Source of the DNA: Trissonchulus latispiculum
Lineage: Eukaryota; Nematoda; Enoplea; Enoplida; Ironidae
Reading direction: 5' to 3'
DNA length: 64,000 bases
NCBI GenBank assembly: GCA_030248195.1
Contig: JASAND010012859.1
Coordinates: forward strand, 62,001-126,000
Below the pieces are notes generated by a model. That model saw only the letters and a list, made by a program, of their open reading frames with translations. It searched no databases and had not been told where the DNA came from. A program made the position numbers and the translations under genes. Shown piece after piece: positions 24,182-34,681 of this stretch (position 1 is its first letter; each line of letters begins with the position of its first letter).

Positions 24182-27100
24182 GTATGTACTTACCTTAGTA
24201 TACATATATTCATATTACATATCTATACATATATAATTGTATTGTATACATATATACTAGAATTGGAGAATTATTGTTTTGATTGATGTGATGGTTATGT
24301 ACGGGGGATAACTTACATACTTGGTATTGCACAAACATTGTTTTGGTTACGTACGTAGGATAAAGCTATCCCTCCAGTAGGAACAATATCCCACTGAATT
24401 CACAAAACTCGCTGTGGGATAGAATCCAGAACATTAGGGTTTGATCTTTTATGCTCTACCAATTAAGCCACCCAGCAATCGGCTAATCACAATCGAACCA
24501 AGCTTAAGTTTGAACACTAATCCAGTGGTGCAAATGCTATCTAACCCTACAGAATAATATGTATTTGTAATTTATATGTGATTAAATGAGCAGATGTTTG
24601 AAAATCAAACCTCACTTTGGAAGTTTTTAATCTGTTTTTATGCAACTTTTGCATATAAAATTATATAATCCCTTACAGTTCAAAATGTCAAAACACTTTA
24701 TACCATTGTTCCTTATTTTAGGACTATCCATTGGCGATCAGTTAATGCTATTGGACCACATTTTGGACCAAATTGGTGCTCTTCGTCGCAGGCTATTGGC
24801 AGCCGGTGCTGTAGACGATGGTGCTGCGGTCGTAGCGACCAGTGGCGGCGTCGGGGAGAGGGTCAGTAGGGACAGCTCTTCCCGGACCGGATTGGGAGGC
24901 GGTCGGGATCCCGAGGATTCCCCGGATCCGGGTCTGGGATCCTCCACTCCATCGCCGGACGGATGCAAAACGGAGGATGTGGATGTTGACAGTGGCTACA
25001 AGTAAATAGAGATATGATTAAATAAACTATGACTCGCAATAAATAACAAATGTAAAATATCTGTAGATGGGACCAAAAAGGACAGCCCCCGCCCCGCTTT
25101 CCACGGAAGCAGTCATCATGGGAGATGATACTCCTGGCTCCATGGAGTCATTGCGGGGATAAGCACTGGCACCACTTGCCCTTGAAGCAGGGATGGAGAT
25201 ATTTTCTAGGGGTCATCTTTACCTTTTTTGCCAGAAAGTGTGTAGAGGACAAACAAACAAAAGATCCGTCCAAAGTTGGGAAATAGCATTTTTTATCCTT
25301 TGAATATTCTCTGATTGAAAGTTGTTCTGGGTGGGACTCAAACAAATATTTATGATCTTATAATTTTCAGTTCTTTCTTTGAAATTCATTGTATTAATAC
25401 TTTTAGGATGATATTATTTCCTTATGCACACATTTTTAGTAAACTTTTGGTTACACTCAGTGAAGCGGACTTATTTGGGATTTAGAGTTTAAGGAAATAT
25501 GGTTGCTCGTGGAAGAGATTCGTTAAGCTACAATTAATTAGCTAAAAGGCTCGTTAACTGCCAATATAGTCTGAACTAATTATTAGCCATTGTTTATGCA
25601 CTATGGCTTAAGTTACAGTTGTTTTAGTGCTTACATTAACATGTTTTCATTTGTTATTGTGGCAGTCTGGAAAACCTAGCCAACTGGCTCAAAACCTGGT
25701 AGCTGTGCTAATTTATGTATTACGTCATATTTTTCGTGAAACAACAACAATTTCTTATTTTATTTTTAATGTTTCAGTGGTAGCAGTGAAGTTCATACAA
25801 CGAATTCGGATCTTGATAAGCCGGTGGAAACCAAATATAGTACCATTATGGATCATAAAATGCAGGCATGTTCTTCATTCGTCTGATTAATTTTTACACT
25901 TTTTCTAAACTAAAAATTAGAAACAACAAGAAGCACAAGAAGCATTACTGTTATTATTAAGCTTTATCTTACAAATGTCCTCTATAGAATTTTAACTCCA
26001 CCCGTAACAAAAGGGTAACTAGAGTGGGGAGAAGGTTAATTTAAGCTCTTAATTGGGTTGATTATTAATTATTTGTTTATGTTAATTTAATTTTTGATGT
26101 TTAGGTAGACTATTCTCAGGCTCATCTTGAGCTTCTTCGTCAACAGTTTATTCTCCAACAGCATCAACGTCTTCTGGCTGCTTCCAGTAAGCATTTATTA
26201 ATTTAGATTAGCTAATTAATTATACAGTTGGTTAATTTTTGGGATCAACTTTGGCTCAAGCCTCCACAAGAAATAGGAATTAGGGAGAATTTTTCTCAAA
26301 TATTAAGAATAAATAATATATTACTGTTACGTTTCAAATACTAATGTACGAATAAGAGATATAGGCTAAGAAGTGTGCCTACAGGTAGTTAACTATGTAG
26401 GTACGACAACTACCTTAAGAGCTAGAAAAGCTAATTTAGGTCAAAAATAGATAGCCAACGCACTCGTAATATTATGTTCGAAATTTTAGTAATGCCCTAA
26501 CAGCACATTGAAACTCTCTGAAAGGACAGCGACAATAGTGTCAGTCAAGCAAAACATCAATATTCATTTATTAACTAATTTACTACCATTCCAATTTTCT
26601 ATTCCATTTCCTTTTTTCCACTTTCCTCTTCTTTTCAGATGCACTCCAGTCCTCCGCTTTCTCTCCGCTCTCCGCCAATCCGTTGCTATTCCTGGGTGCT
26701 GTGGATCCCCTTCTGGCCGGGCCCGGGGGACCCGGTGGGGTCCATCTCCCTTCCAGCGCCACAACGCCCCCCATTTCCAGTCCCTGCTCTTCCCTGGCCT
26801 CCCCGCTGACCATGGCCGGGGGATCCCTGACCACGGGGGCTCCGCTGAATCTCACCAAACCAAAGATCCTGGCGGGCCATCAGGCCCACTCCGCTTCCCA
26901 GCTCCTGAGTCACTACAACCCGACCTACACTTCGGACTCCAGTGCTGAGTGAGTGACGAGTCTGAATAAGTTAATGCTATTATCACTGAGGGCCTTTTCA
27001 AGAAAGGATAGAGTGGAGCTAAAATTAAATCGATCCTTTTCATGAAAGGGTTAAAGTAGAGAAACTCAAGATTGAGTTGCGTTAAAACGAGATAAAACAG

Positions 27101-29412
27101 TTAATTTTAACGCTGCTCTACTCTACTCTACTCTGCCCTTTCTTTGAAAAGGCCCTAAGAGTTGAAGTTTTATCACTTGAAGTCTGAAAACCGCTTGTAA
27201 TTAGTGCGGAGAATGGTTTGGATTGGTGGCATTAAGGAAGTAATTTGGAAGTAATCCGTTTAACCAGTTTAACCCACTCTTCGTGTTTCTAAATATGTTT
27301 CTAAATTCTAATCTTGTTTGTAACAGCTTCAAAAAATTATTATTACGCATTTTGATTGTTTAGTGGATGAACCCTGTAAAAACGGATAAGTGCCAAATTT
27401 ATTTTTAATATCCTGCGCCGTTTATCTAGATCCTCTTCTAACTCCAAAAATGGCTACGCTGAAGCTTTTTAAAAACACTGCACAAAAGAATGCTACAAAA
27501 GAATGTTACAAAAATGTTGTAATCTTTTATGTGTTTATGTTTGCAATTTTTATTTCAGATCTCACGAGAGCTCCAGCCCCCAGCCGTCGCCGCTTCGACG
27601 ATCAGATGCGCTTTCCTTGTCCTTTGGAACGACTACAACCACATTATCTAGTATGTAACTGGTTTTATCCTAACAGCTCAATCGAATCTTCTATTAAAAT
27701 CTAATTACACTTCACTTCAAGGCAACGAGTCAGACTTCTGGATTAAATACATCAGCAGCTAGGAAACAAAAATGCCACGAAATTGAGCTAATTAGTGCCC
27801 GAAGTGTTTTAGTTCCTTATTTCTTTATTTATTATTTAATTTGTTTATTTTTATTTATTCCATTTTAGACAGTCGCCATCGAGGTGAGGACCGATCTCTG
27901 GGCGATGTGGGCGGAAAGAACAGCGGCCATATCAAGAGGCCGATGAACGCGTTCATGGTCTGGGCGAAGGATGAGCGGAGAAAGATCCTGAAAGCTTGTC
28001 CGGATATGCACAATTCTAATATATCAAAGATTTTGGGTACGTAGCAAATGATTGAGCGTATGGGGAGGGGATTGCCGCTCTTTTCAATCCAACCATGGCA
28101 ATCCTTTAATTTGGCAATAGCTTAGTTTTATTATTTCGTCGGATTTGTACTCCTAGCTGACGTTTTGAATTAGGATGGAGGGGGTAGCGTTGAACACTTG
28201 TGTTGCCCCTTCCAGATGCTGTATTTATTCAATTGCTAGATACGGGGATGGCAAAATGGCCAAAACTGAGAAGTTGGCAGATCGCGACCATATAGGCTCG
28301 AAATATTGACGAATAGTGAAATATTCGAAAGAACTTGAAGAAAATATAACTTGTGCTTGCAGCAAGTTCTCAATTCTTGAAAAACTGAAAATGACAATAG
28401 CTTTAATCTATTCATGTCAGCTTTTCTTTATTTCTGTTTACTCGTAATCATTGTTTGGGTTTTCTTGCTATTATTTTTATTTGTTTTTTGTTTGTTTTAG
28501 GTGCTCGATGGAAAGCAATGACTAACGAGGAGAAGCAGCCCTATTATGAGGAGCAAAGCCGACTGAGTAAACTCCATATGGCTCAGCATCCTGACTATCG
28601 ATATCGGTATGTGGCTCCATTATTGTTGGAAGTAGATATGATTACTGGGTTATTTAGCTGAATTGAACTAAATTGGCAAAGTTATAGGGATATTTAGGAA
28701 GGGAAACAAACATAGGGAAAATATAATAATTAGGTAGTTACCTGAGTCAAGCCACATTCGATATTCGCCGATTTATATTTTATATTTTTATTTACAATTT
28801 TTTGTCGGTCGTACGGCGTTTGTCCTTTTTTCTGAAGACCGCTGCCAATACGGTCGTCTGTTTGCAGAAAGGAAAGTTGAACAGTGTTGGACATTTTGTC
28901 ATTTATCATTTATCATTTTTTTATTTTATCAGGCGTCCAACCAACCCAAGTATAAAATTTTATAAATACTTGGGGCTTTAAAATAACCAAAATTCAGTCT
29001 GTACTTACATAGTGTCAAACTCAAACATATTCTGGTTCTATATGATATACATATTGTTTATATTTGTATGTATTTTACATCTTATTCTATCTGTCTGTCT
29101 GTCTGTTCCAGGCCACGACCAAAGCGGACCTGCATTGTGGACGGGAAGCGTCTCCGCATCTCCGAGTACAAGCAGCTGATGCGGGCCAAGCGGGGTCTCT
29201 GGTACGGTCCCTCCACACCCACCTCCACCCAGGTCGGCGGCGTGAGTAGTCCGCCCGGGTCTGCGTCTGCCGCTTCCGTCATCAGTTCAACGATTCCCAT
29301 GCTCACGGTTCACCAGAGCGCCGCCCTCAAGGACTATCTCCATGCCAAGAACTCCTCTCCGCCCGGGGCCCTGGACTCTCCCATGGACGCTGATCCGGTA
29401 TCTTCCACTTGA
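23899..29412 (+). CDS. SoxD: SoxD-group HMG-box transcription factor (Sox5/6/13 type), nine exons
   Basis: Nuclear DNA-binding protein; SoxD proteins bind the minor groove at Sox sites, dimerise through a coiled coil and usually act with other factors because they lack a clear activation domain. Exons: 23898-24181, 24722-25001, 25778-25865, 26105-26186, 26639-26948, 27559-27650, 27869-28036, 28501-28606, 29112-29412. All phases join, giving 569 residues from ATG 23899, the second base of the first exon, so an upstream 5'UTR exon is likely. Residues about 218-244 form a Q/L-rich coiled coil, PLNL lies at about 313-316, and the HMG box spans about 399-477 ([40 protein letters not shown]). The SoxD-specific [19 protein letters not shown] follows. 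Vertebrate SOX5/6 are about 200 residues longer, mainly at the N-terminus, so extra upstream coding exons remain possible. Single SoxD genes are usual in invertebrates. Exons are GC-rich against AT-rich introns. Confidence 0.93.
24424..24478 (-). repeat. tRNA-derived repeat in SoxD intron 1
   Basis: On the minus strand GGTGGCTTAATTGGTAGAGC (A-box-like) is followed by AGATCAAACCCT (B-box-like). The arms are degenerate. It lies antisense to the gene. Confidence 0.5.
24722..25001 (+). CDS. SoxD: SoxD exon 2
   Basis: The acceptor TTATTTTAG gives G+GA to continue the frame. It encodes a helical leucine-rich start ([20 protein letters not shown]) and then a Gly/Ser/Pro/Asp-rich low-complexity part. 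The donor CTACAA|GTAAAT leaves phase 2; reading through would hit TAA at once, which supports the donor. Confidence 0.8.
25778..25865 (+). CDS. SoxD: SoxD exon 3, ending at a GC donor
   Basis: The acceptor GTTTCAG supplies T to complete AAT. The exon encodes [20 protein letters not shown] and ends ATGCAG in phase 0. The next bases are GCATGT, so the intron would be of the rare GC-AG type. The next exon continues the frame exactly. Confidence 0.7.
26105..26186 (+). CDS. SoxD: SoxD exon 4: coiled coil / Q-box
   Basis: It encodes the helical, glutamine- and leucine-rich segment [20 protein letters not shown]. This corresponds to the leucine zipper/Q-box of SoxD proteins, which mediates homo- and heterodimer formation. 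The donor is TTCCA|GTAAGC. Confidence 0.85.
26639..26948 (+). CDS. SoxD: SoxD exon 5 with PLNL motif
   Basis: The exon is GC-rich and encodes a Pro/Gly/Ser-rich linker with [11 protein letters not shown], resembling the PLNLS-type motif of SOX5/6. The acceptor is CTTTTCAG, the donor GCTGA|GTGAGT. In vertebrate proteins a PLNLS-type motif is a short corepressor (CtBP-like) contact; that role here is inferred. Confidence 0.85.
26989..27153. mobile_element. MITE in SoxD intron 5 (PIF/Harbinger-like)
   Basis: The TIR AGGGCCTTTTCAAGAAAGG pairs with CCTTTCTTTGAAAAGGCCCT at the right end. If the terminus is GGGCC, the flanks are TGA and TAA, close to the TWA duplication of PIF/Harbinger elements. 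The interior carries CTCTACT repeats. A decayed relative lies near 3300-3553. Confidence 0.6.
27559..27650 (+). CDS. SoxD: SoxD exon 6
   Basis: Ser/Pro/Thr-rich linker ([20 protein letters not shown]) between the PLNL segment and the HMG box. The SP/RRS sites could be phosphorylated. The acceptor TTTCAG adds A to GA from exon 5; the donor is TCTA|GTATGT. Confidence 0.8.
27869..28036 (+). CDS. SoxD: SoxD exon 7: first half of HMG box
   Basis: It encodes the start of the HMG box, [20 protein letters not shown] through NISKILG. The FMVW wedge that intercalates into the minor groove is intact. The intron after KILG (phase 1) is at the position I know from SoxD genes. Confidence 0.93.
28501..28606 (+). 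CDS. SoxD: SoxD exon 8: second half of HMG box
   Basis: It encodes [20 protein letters not shown] and ends HPDYRYR, covering HMG helices 2 and 3. The acceptor is TGTTTTAG and the donor TATCG|GTATGT (phase 2). Confidence 0.93.
29112..29412 (+). CDS. SoxD: SoxD last exon
   Basis: The exon opens with the end of the box and the basic SoxD signature [20 protein letters not shown], followed by a Ser/Thr/Pro-rich tail. It ends at TGA 29410-29412. A weak donor-like CCG|GTATCT lies 15 bases before the stop, so a further exon cannot be excluded. Confidence 0.85.
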
Positions 29413-31804
29413 ATTCCTGAAAAAAGAAGGAAGAAACTTAAAAAAACTGGTTTTTATCGAATTTTCTGATGCTACTTTTTATGGCCATTTTGCTGCTATA
29501 TCAGGACTGTTCTGCAGTATATCCATAGCTACCATGTAGTTTGTGGATGTGGGTAAATATGGGAGGTTAAGACTTGGTTTGGTGCATTGAAAAATTGACG
29601 GTTTTCTTTTTAAATTAAAATTTTAAATTTCTAATTTCTCGGGGTCTATGGTCCAAAATATCAGGGTATCTGAGATTGTTGTTTGTGTGATCTTGGAATG
29701 TGATTTGTTGTGGTTTGCATATTCTATTAAATTTAACTCTTTTCTGATAATGACATTTTTCTCAAGCCCATTTATATTTATCCTGAGTTTTGTGTGTAAA
29801 GTATAGTATATAAGTCGATTGGAAAGTACATTATACATATTACATTACGTTACATTGCATACACAGTGTATACTTTTTCATATTTAATTTAATTTCATTT
29901 TTAGCTTAATTTTTTAGCACTAACGGTGGTATTTTCTGTGGCAATTTTTAACACTTAACATGTTGTGGTTTCGGTTTTTATTTTAATGCCAATTTGTATA
30001 TACATACGTACATATATTATGATGCTATATAATTAATATTTGTTTTCATACATTTGTTAATATGCTATATGTTCAAATTTCAAAATCTGAATTTGGGCTT
30101 ATAATTTTCTCAATCGATATTTAACTCAATCATTTCGATACCTAGCATAATGGTCGACTGGAGTCTCGACTAAACAAGTAGCACCAATTTTAAATTTTTT
30201 AAAATTAAACATTGCCCAGAAGAAATCAGAATCAAATCCTAAAATTGTTGCTACCCGCTACCTTTGAAGCAGAACGCGGAAACGACTAAGCCAAATTTAC
30301 TTTTAAGTGTTAGATTACGCTGACTTATTTCTTTTCATAGATCGAGTATGTGGTCATTATAATAGGTTTTTAAAATTTTTTCATTTGGCAGTTTCGGAAA
30401 TCTTCTGAGTTCGTGTTCAACCAAACTCTTGGTGGGTGTTCTACTCGGTCGCTAAGATTTGTAATGTATATAAATGCTTGCTGTGCTATGTCTATTGTAT
30501 TATTGTATGTTTTTTGTTGTTCCTTTGTCTTGCTGTAATTTTACCATTTCCGTTAACCACACTTACTTTTTGTTTGCCAAATTCCGTATAATTATCAAAT
30601 ATTTTGAATTTATCCATTTTTTAATCATTCCACTTAGTGAATCGTATATATGTTCTTTAACATTGCATAATATCACTTTTTCTATCAAGTGAAATTTACT
30701 GTTGTATGATGTATTTGTGTTACTATCAGTGTCAGATTTTATTGTTTACAGAAATTATTCCAAAACTGAAAAAATTGTATTCCTTTTAAAACAAGGATAT
30801 TATGCTGAAGTTTCCAATTATGTATATTATGTAAATTAGATTCGTTCAGAGTTGAAGTTATTTTATTCATACAGAAAGATTGATATGATTTTTGACTTTG
30901 ACCTTGTGTTTATGTATTTAAGGTTTTCTAATTTGTTATTTAAAATTAGTATATATACATTTTCCTTAGAATATGACAATTCAAAATCTGAAACATCCAT
31001 CTTTGAGGTTATTTCTGTGTTGTCTGTAGTGCCATATATGTGTATGTAGTTATTTATTTCTGTATGTTAAATACCTATGTCTCCGTGTTTAATACAAACT
31101 GAATTATTTCTTCCATTCTTTTGGTTCTAAAAGTTGTCTATTGTTAGCAAATTTGTTTGTTAAGAATGCCCACATTTTTCGTGCTATAATAGGCCCAGTC
31201 TGCATTTAGGGTTGTTACTTATTGTTTTATGTAATCTGCGAAGGTCAGTAGTATTACGAAGAGTAGATAATTAATAATATTAATATTAATTAATAATATT
31301 AATTGTGTACTCTTGGTATTGCGTAATACTGCGGACTAAAGCAGTTTATCTCACATTATCGGCTTTATGCACACTTTGTTCTCAATTTGGTTTTTAATGG
31401 TATTCGTTCATTCTACTATTTGTTAATGTAATCTGTTTAATTATTAAATGTGTGCATTCCTTTGATCTTTAGTTTTGAGGCAAACTCAGGCTTGTAAACT
31501 TGTCCTAAAAATATCCGTAAATGCGGAAATATTGGCTGTAGGATTCGTGTCAAGCAGATTCTTTCGTCTCGATCTTCCCAACGAGAAATAATATAATGTA
31601 GACTAGGTTATTTTGACTGGCCGGTCATCAGCAAAGTATTGGTCTAGCGAAGTTGGTGGTATCAGTGGTATGTACATAATAACTACTATTATAACAGCTA
31701 CCACGTTAACACTACCATGTGGTACTAATCCTGCTGTATATGCTGGGTACAGCCCATCCCTCTAATAATGCCGAAGCACACACTTCATGCATGAAGCGCG
31801 TTGC
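29413..31804. other. AT-rich SoxD 3' region, no gene
   Basis: Very AT-rich and without coding exons. The proximal part is probably SoxD 3'UTR, but no polyadenylation signal could be chosen with confidence. A short palindromic TAATATTAATTAATAATATT patch lies near 31270-31305. Confidence 0.45.
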
Positions 31805-33908
31805 TTAAGGTGCTGGTTCTGGTATTTGCAGCAAACATTGAAAGACTGTAATTTGTTCAATTCTTGGAATTCAACCATAATTTTTATATCATTTTAAAGC
31901 GTAGAATGTGCTTGTACACAGCCGATTGCACCAAATAAGAATAGGATTAGAATATGCTTATTCCTATTTTACTCCGGAATAAAATCGGAATAGCAAGAAT
32001 AAAATCGGAATAGCAAGAATTCCATTGCACCAAATAAAAATAAAATCAGAATAAGAATAGGATTAGATTAAGAGCATTGCACCAAACTTATTCCGGAATT
32101 ATTTATTTATTTATTTATTTATTCCTTATAGGAATAAAATGCGAATAAGTCCCTTATTTATTCTTATTCCAATTCTTTCTCAAGAGCAGGTTTAAGCCCA
32201 TATTTTAAAAGATTTGCTGAATTTTTGAACTCTATAATATTTTCGTAACTTGCGACATTCGCCGTAAGCCCATATTTTCCTAAGCGCAGCGCAATCAAGG
32301 TAAACGCAAAATTCTTGACTATTTGTGTTTACGTTCATTTCTGTGCCTAAAGCCTTTTGCCGAAATGTAACCTGTAACCCATAATACCCAGCGCCTTGTT
32401 AGTACTACACTGTAAAAAAAATTGCATAACAGTTATCTATTTTTCTTAGATAGGGAATTTGTGACATCCCAACAAATTAGATAACTGTTATCTAATAATT
32501 TGGGATGGCAGCAAACAGTTAAATTTGGAGACTTGTAACCAATTTAACTTTAATAGCCTTTACCATAAATTCCAAGGTAACTGTTATCCGTGAAAAATAG
32601 AGGGTCGTCACCTAAAATTAAAGGATGACTGGTATTTGTTAGTTTTTTGTTCAATTTAGAATAATTGCGGAAAACAAAGCGAACATGCTCCCTAATACTG
32701 TGCCGCATAGAGGCACATCACAGACGATAGGAACCGGATAATGTTCGATCTTTAATTTTCATTTAGATGTTTGGTCGAGAATCATCCTGTTGGATGCTAA
32801 AATATCCTAAAATATCCACAATATTCACTGTCAGCCGCTTTGGATATTAGCAATCAAAATGTTGCTAGCTATCCGGCCATTTGAATTGGACGGCTTCCAA
32901 TAAAAAGGGATTTCATCCCTTCTTATTGGGTTTAGACCCTGCCATCGGTACCCCCAAAGGTACGTAATGGCCAAAAAAGATTGCTTCCACTGCTCTGTAA
33001 ACAGAAGCAGTAGGAGCAAATATGTCAGAAAACATTGACATGAAACTTAAAAAACTTGTTTGTTTCTCTCCTTTATATAGTGCTCGATGCGGTATCAGCG
33101 TATCGAGTACTTGCGTAACACACGTTACAGCACGAAGTGGTTGAGCTGGATGAAACCTGCTTCGCTGATGCAGCAAAATTTATGGGGTCAAACGTGCAGC
33201 TGACTGTGACAGCGTCTGGATACCCAGATTGAAATGTTCATAACTTGCTCAATTGTGCGAGTTTTGCAGAGATCTATACATCATTTTGAAGCTCATAATG
33301 AGCTGAATCGTTTTATGAATTCAAATCATGGAAAAAATCAGTTCTGTCAACCAGTTATTCTACATGTGCATATATAAATTTTAATATTTAAGTGGATTGG
33401 GCTGCTAGGGTCAAAAATTCTACCGACAGCATTGAGGTCAAAGCGCGCCCCGTGATAGCCTTTAGAATTTTAAGCAATCTATTAAAATTTCAGATGATTT
33501 CGGCCTGGAATAAAAAGGTTGTAGCTATTCAAAATTTTCACTTTCTGTTGAAAACGGGCCAAAACGGTAACTTTAAACTATGACAAACAAATAACAATCA
33601 AATGGGAGTTTGTAGTGAGAAGAGTCGTTTCTTAAAATTGAAAAAGTTATCGATTGATGCAGCTATTGTGCATATTAGTAAAGTTCGAAAAATGCTTCAA
33701 ATTGGTAATATTCGGCTTTTCGGGAATGTCTCACAGAACTGATGCATCCAAAACTTGCAAATTGTATTTTGAAGAAAGTTCGTGGACAAGTTTTGGATCT
33801 GTTTTGAGCTTCAAAATGAAATATATATACTTTAAGCGGTTTCGAGTTCAAACGAAAGATGGGACAATGAAAGTTTGAAATCAGGATTGAAAATGTGAAG
33901 AAAAGTGT

Positions 33909-33976
33909 CCAGAGCGGGCATCGAACCACCCAGCTTTGGTTCTTGATCAGAACGCTGTACCACTGAGCCACACCCT
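33909..33976 (-). repeat. tRNA-like unit inside the CACTG element
   Basis: On the minus strand, GTGTGGCTCAGTGGTACAGC (D-arm/A-box-like) is followed by GGTGGTTCGATGCCCGC (T-arm/B-box-like). The anticodon arm is irregular. It is a tRNA-derived sequence carried within the transposon. Confidence 0.5.
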
Positions 33977-34285
33977 CGTCGTTGAGATTATTTTATTGCG
34001 CTGATTTTCAACCTTTCGGAGTTCACGCAAAACACTGATATTTAACAGGACCAAAATGCTTTGATCACAGGTGTTACTGTTTACCTCGCATCAATGTTGC
34101 TTGCCATGTTGCCACTGTACTAGTTCTAAATGCTAAATGTATGCTAAGTGTTGCTTCTTTCTCCAGCAATGACAGGTCTAAATTTGAAATTCTGGCAAAA
34201 ATCGGCGTCTCCTTGCGCCAATTTTGATCAAATAAAAGGGGCAGACCTTGCCCCCTCTTTCCTACCATAGCTTTTGACCTTGAGG

Positions 34286-34681
34286 TAGTGATGTTTCAGG
34301 CACTGAAACTGAAACTGAAACGAGGCTTCAGGTTGTACAGGTTTCAGTTTCAGTTTCAGTTTAGTTTCACAAACTGAAACTTAAACTGAAACTATTTCGT
34401 GGGGAGATCTGAAACTGAAACTGAAACTAGTTTCAGTCTTTTTTCAAGACATGAAAATTTGAAGGTTTAAAGCGGTTTTTTCGTTAATACTCTGCAGCGA
34501 AGTATATATGATCATAAATTCATGCATTAATTATGTCTCAAGGCTGGAATATGCAGTTTTTCGAATGAATTGAAACTGATACTGAAACTCCGACTAAAGC
34601 TAAAACTGAAACTGAAACTATTTTGGGAAGAGACTTGAAACTGAAACTGAAACTAACACCGGTTACTAAAACAACACTATG
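34286..34681. mobile_element. Fourth-level hAT-like MITE with GAAACT hexamer arrays
   Basis: The 396-bp element begins TAGTGATGTTTCAG and ends in the near-inverse CTAAAACAACACTATG. It is flanked by a perfect 8-bp TSD, CCTTGAGG (34278-34285 and 34682-34689). Both arms carry tandem GAAACT / AGTTTC hexamers. Size, TSD length and layout match the hAT-like MITE at 9159-9541, although the hexamer differs. Confidence 0.8.

Noticed and set aside
25652..25689. Possible extra SoxD exon between 25651 and 25690 with a GTAGCT donor
   Set aside because: Exon 2 joins exon 3 in phase without it, and its donor is weak.
26564..26913. Several minus-strand Gly/Pro-rich frames over SoxD exon 5
   Set aside because: Shadows of the GC-rich exon; no splice or domain support.
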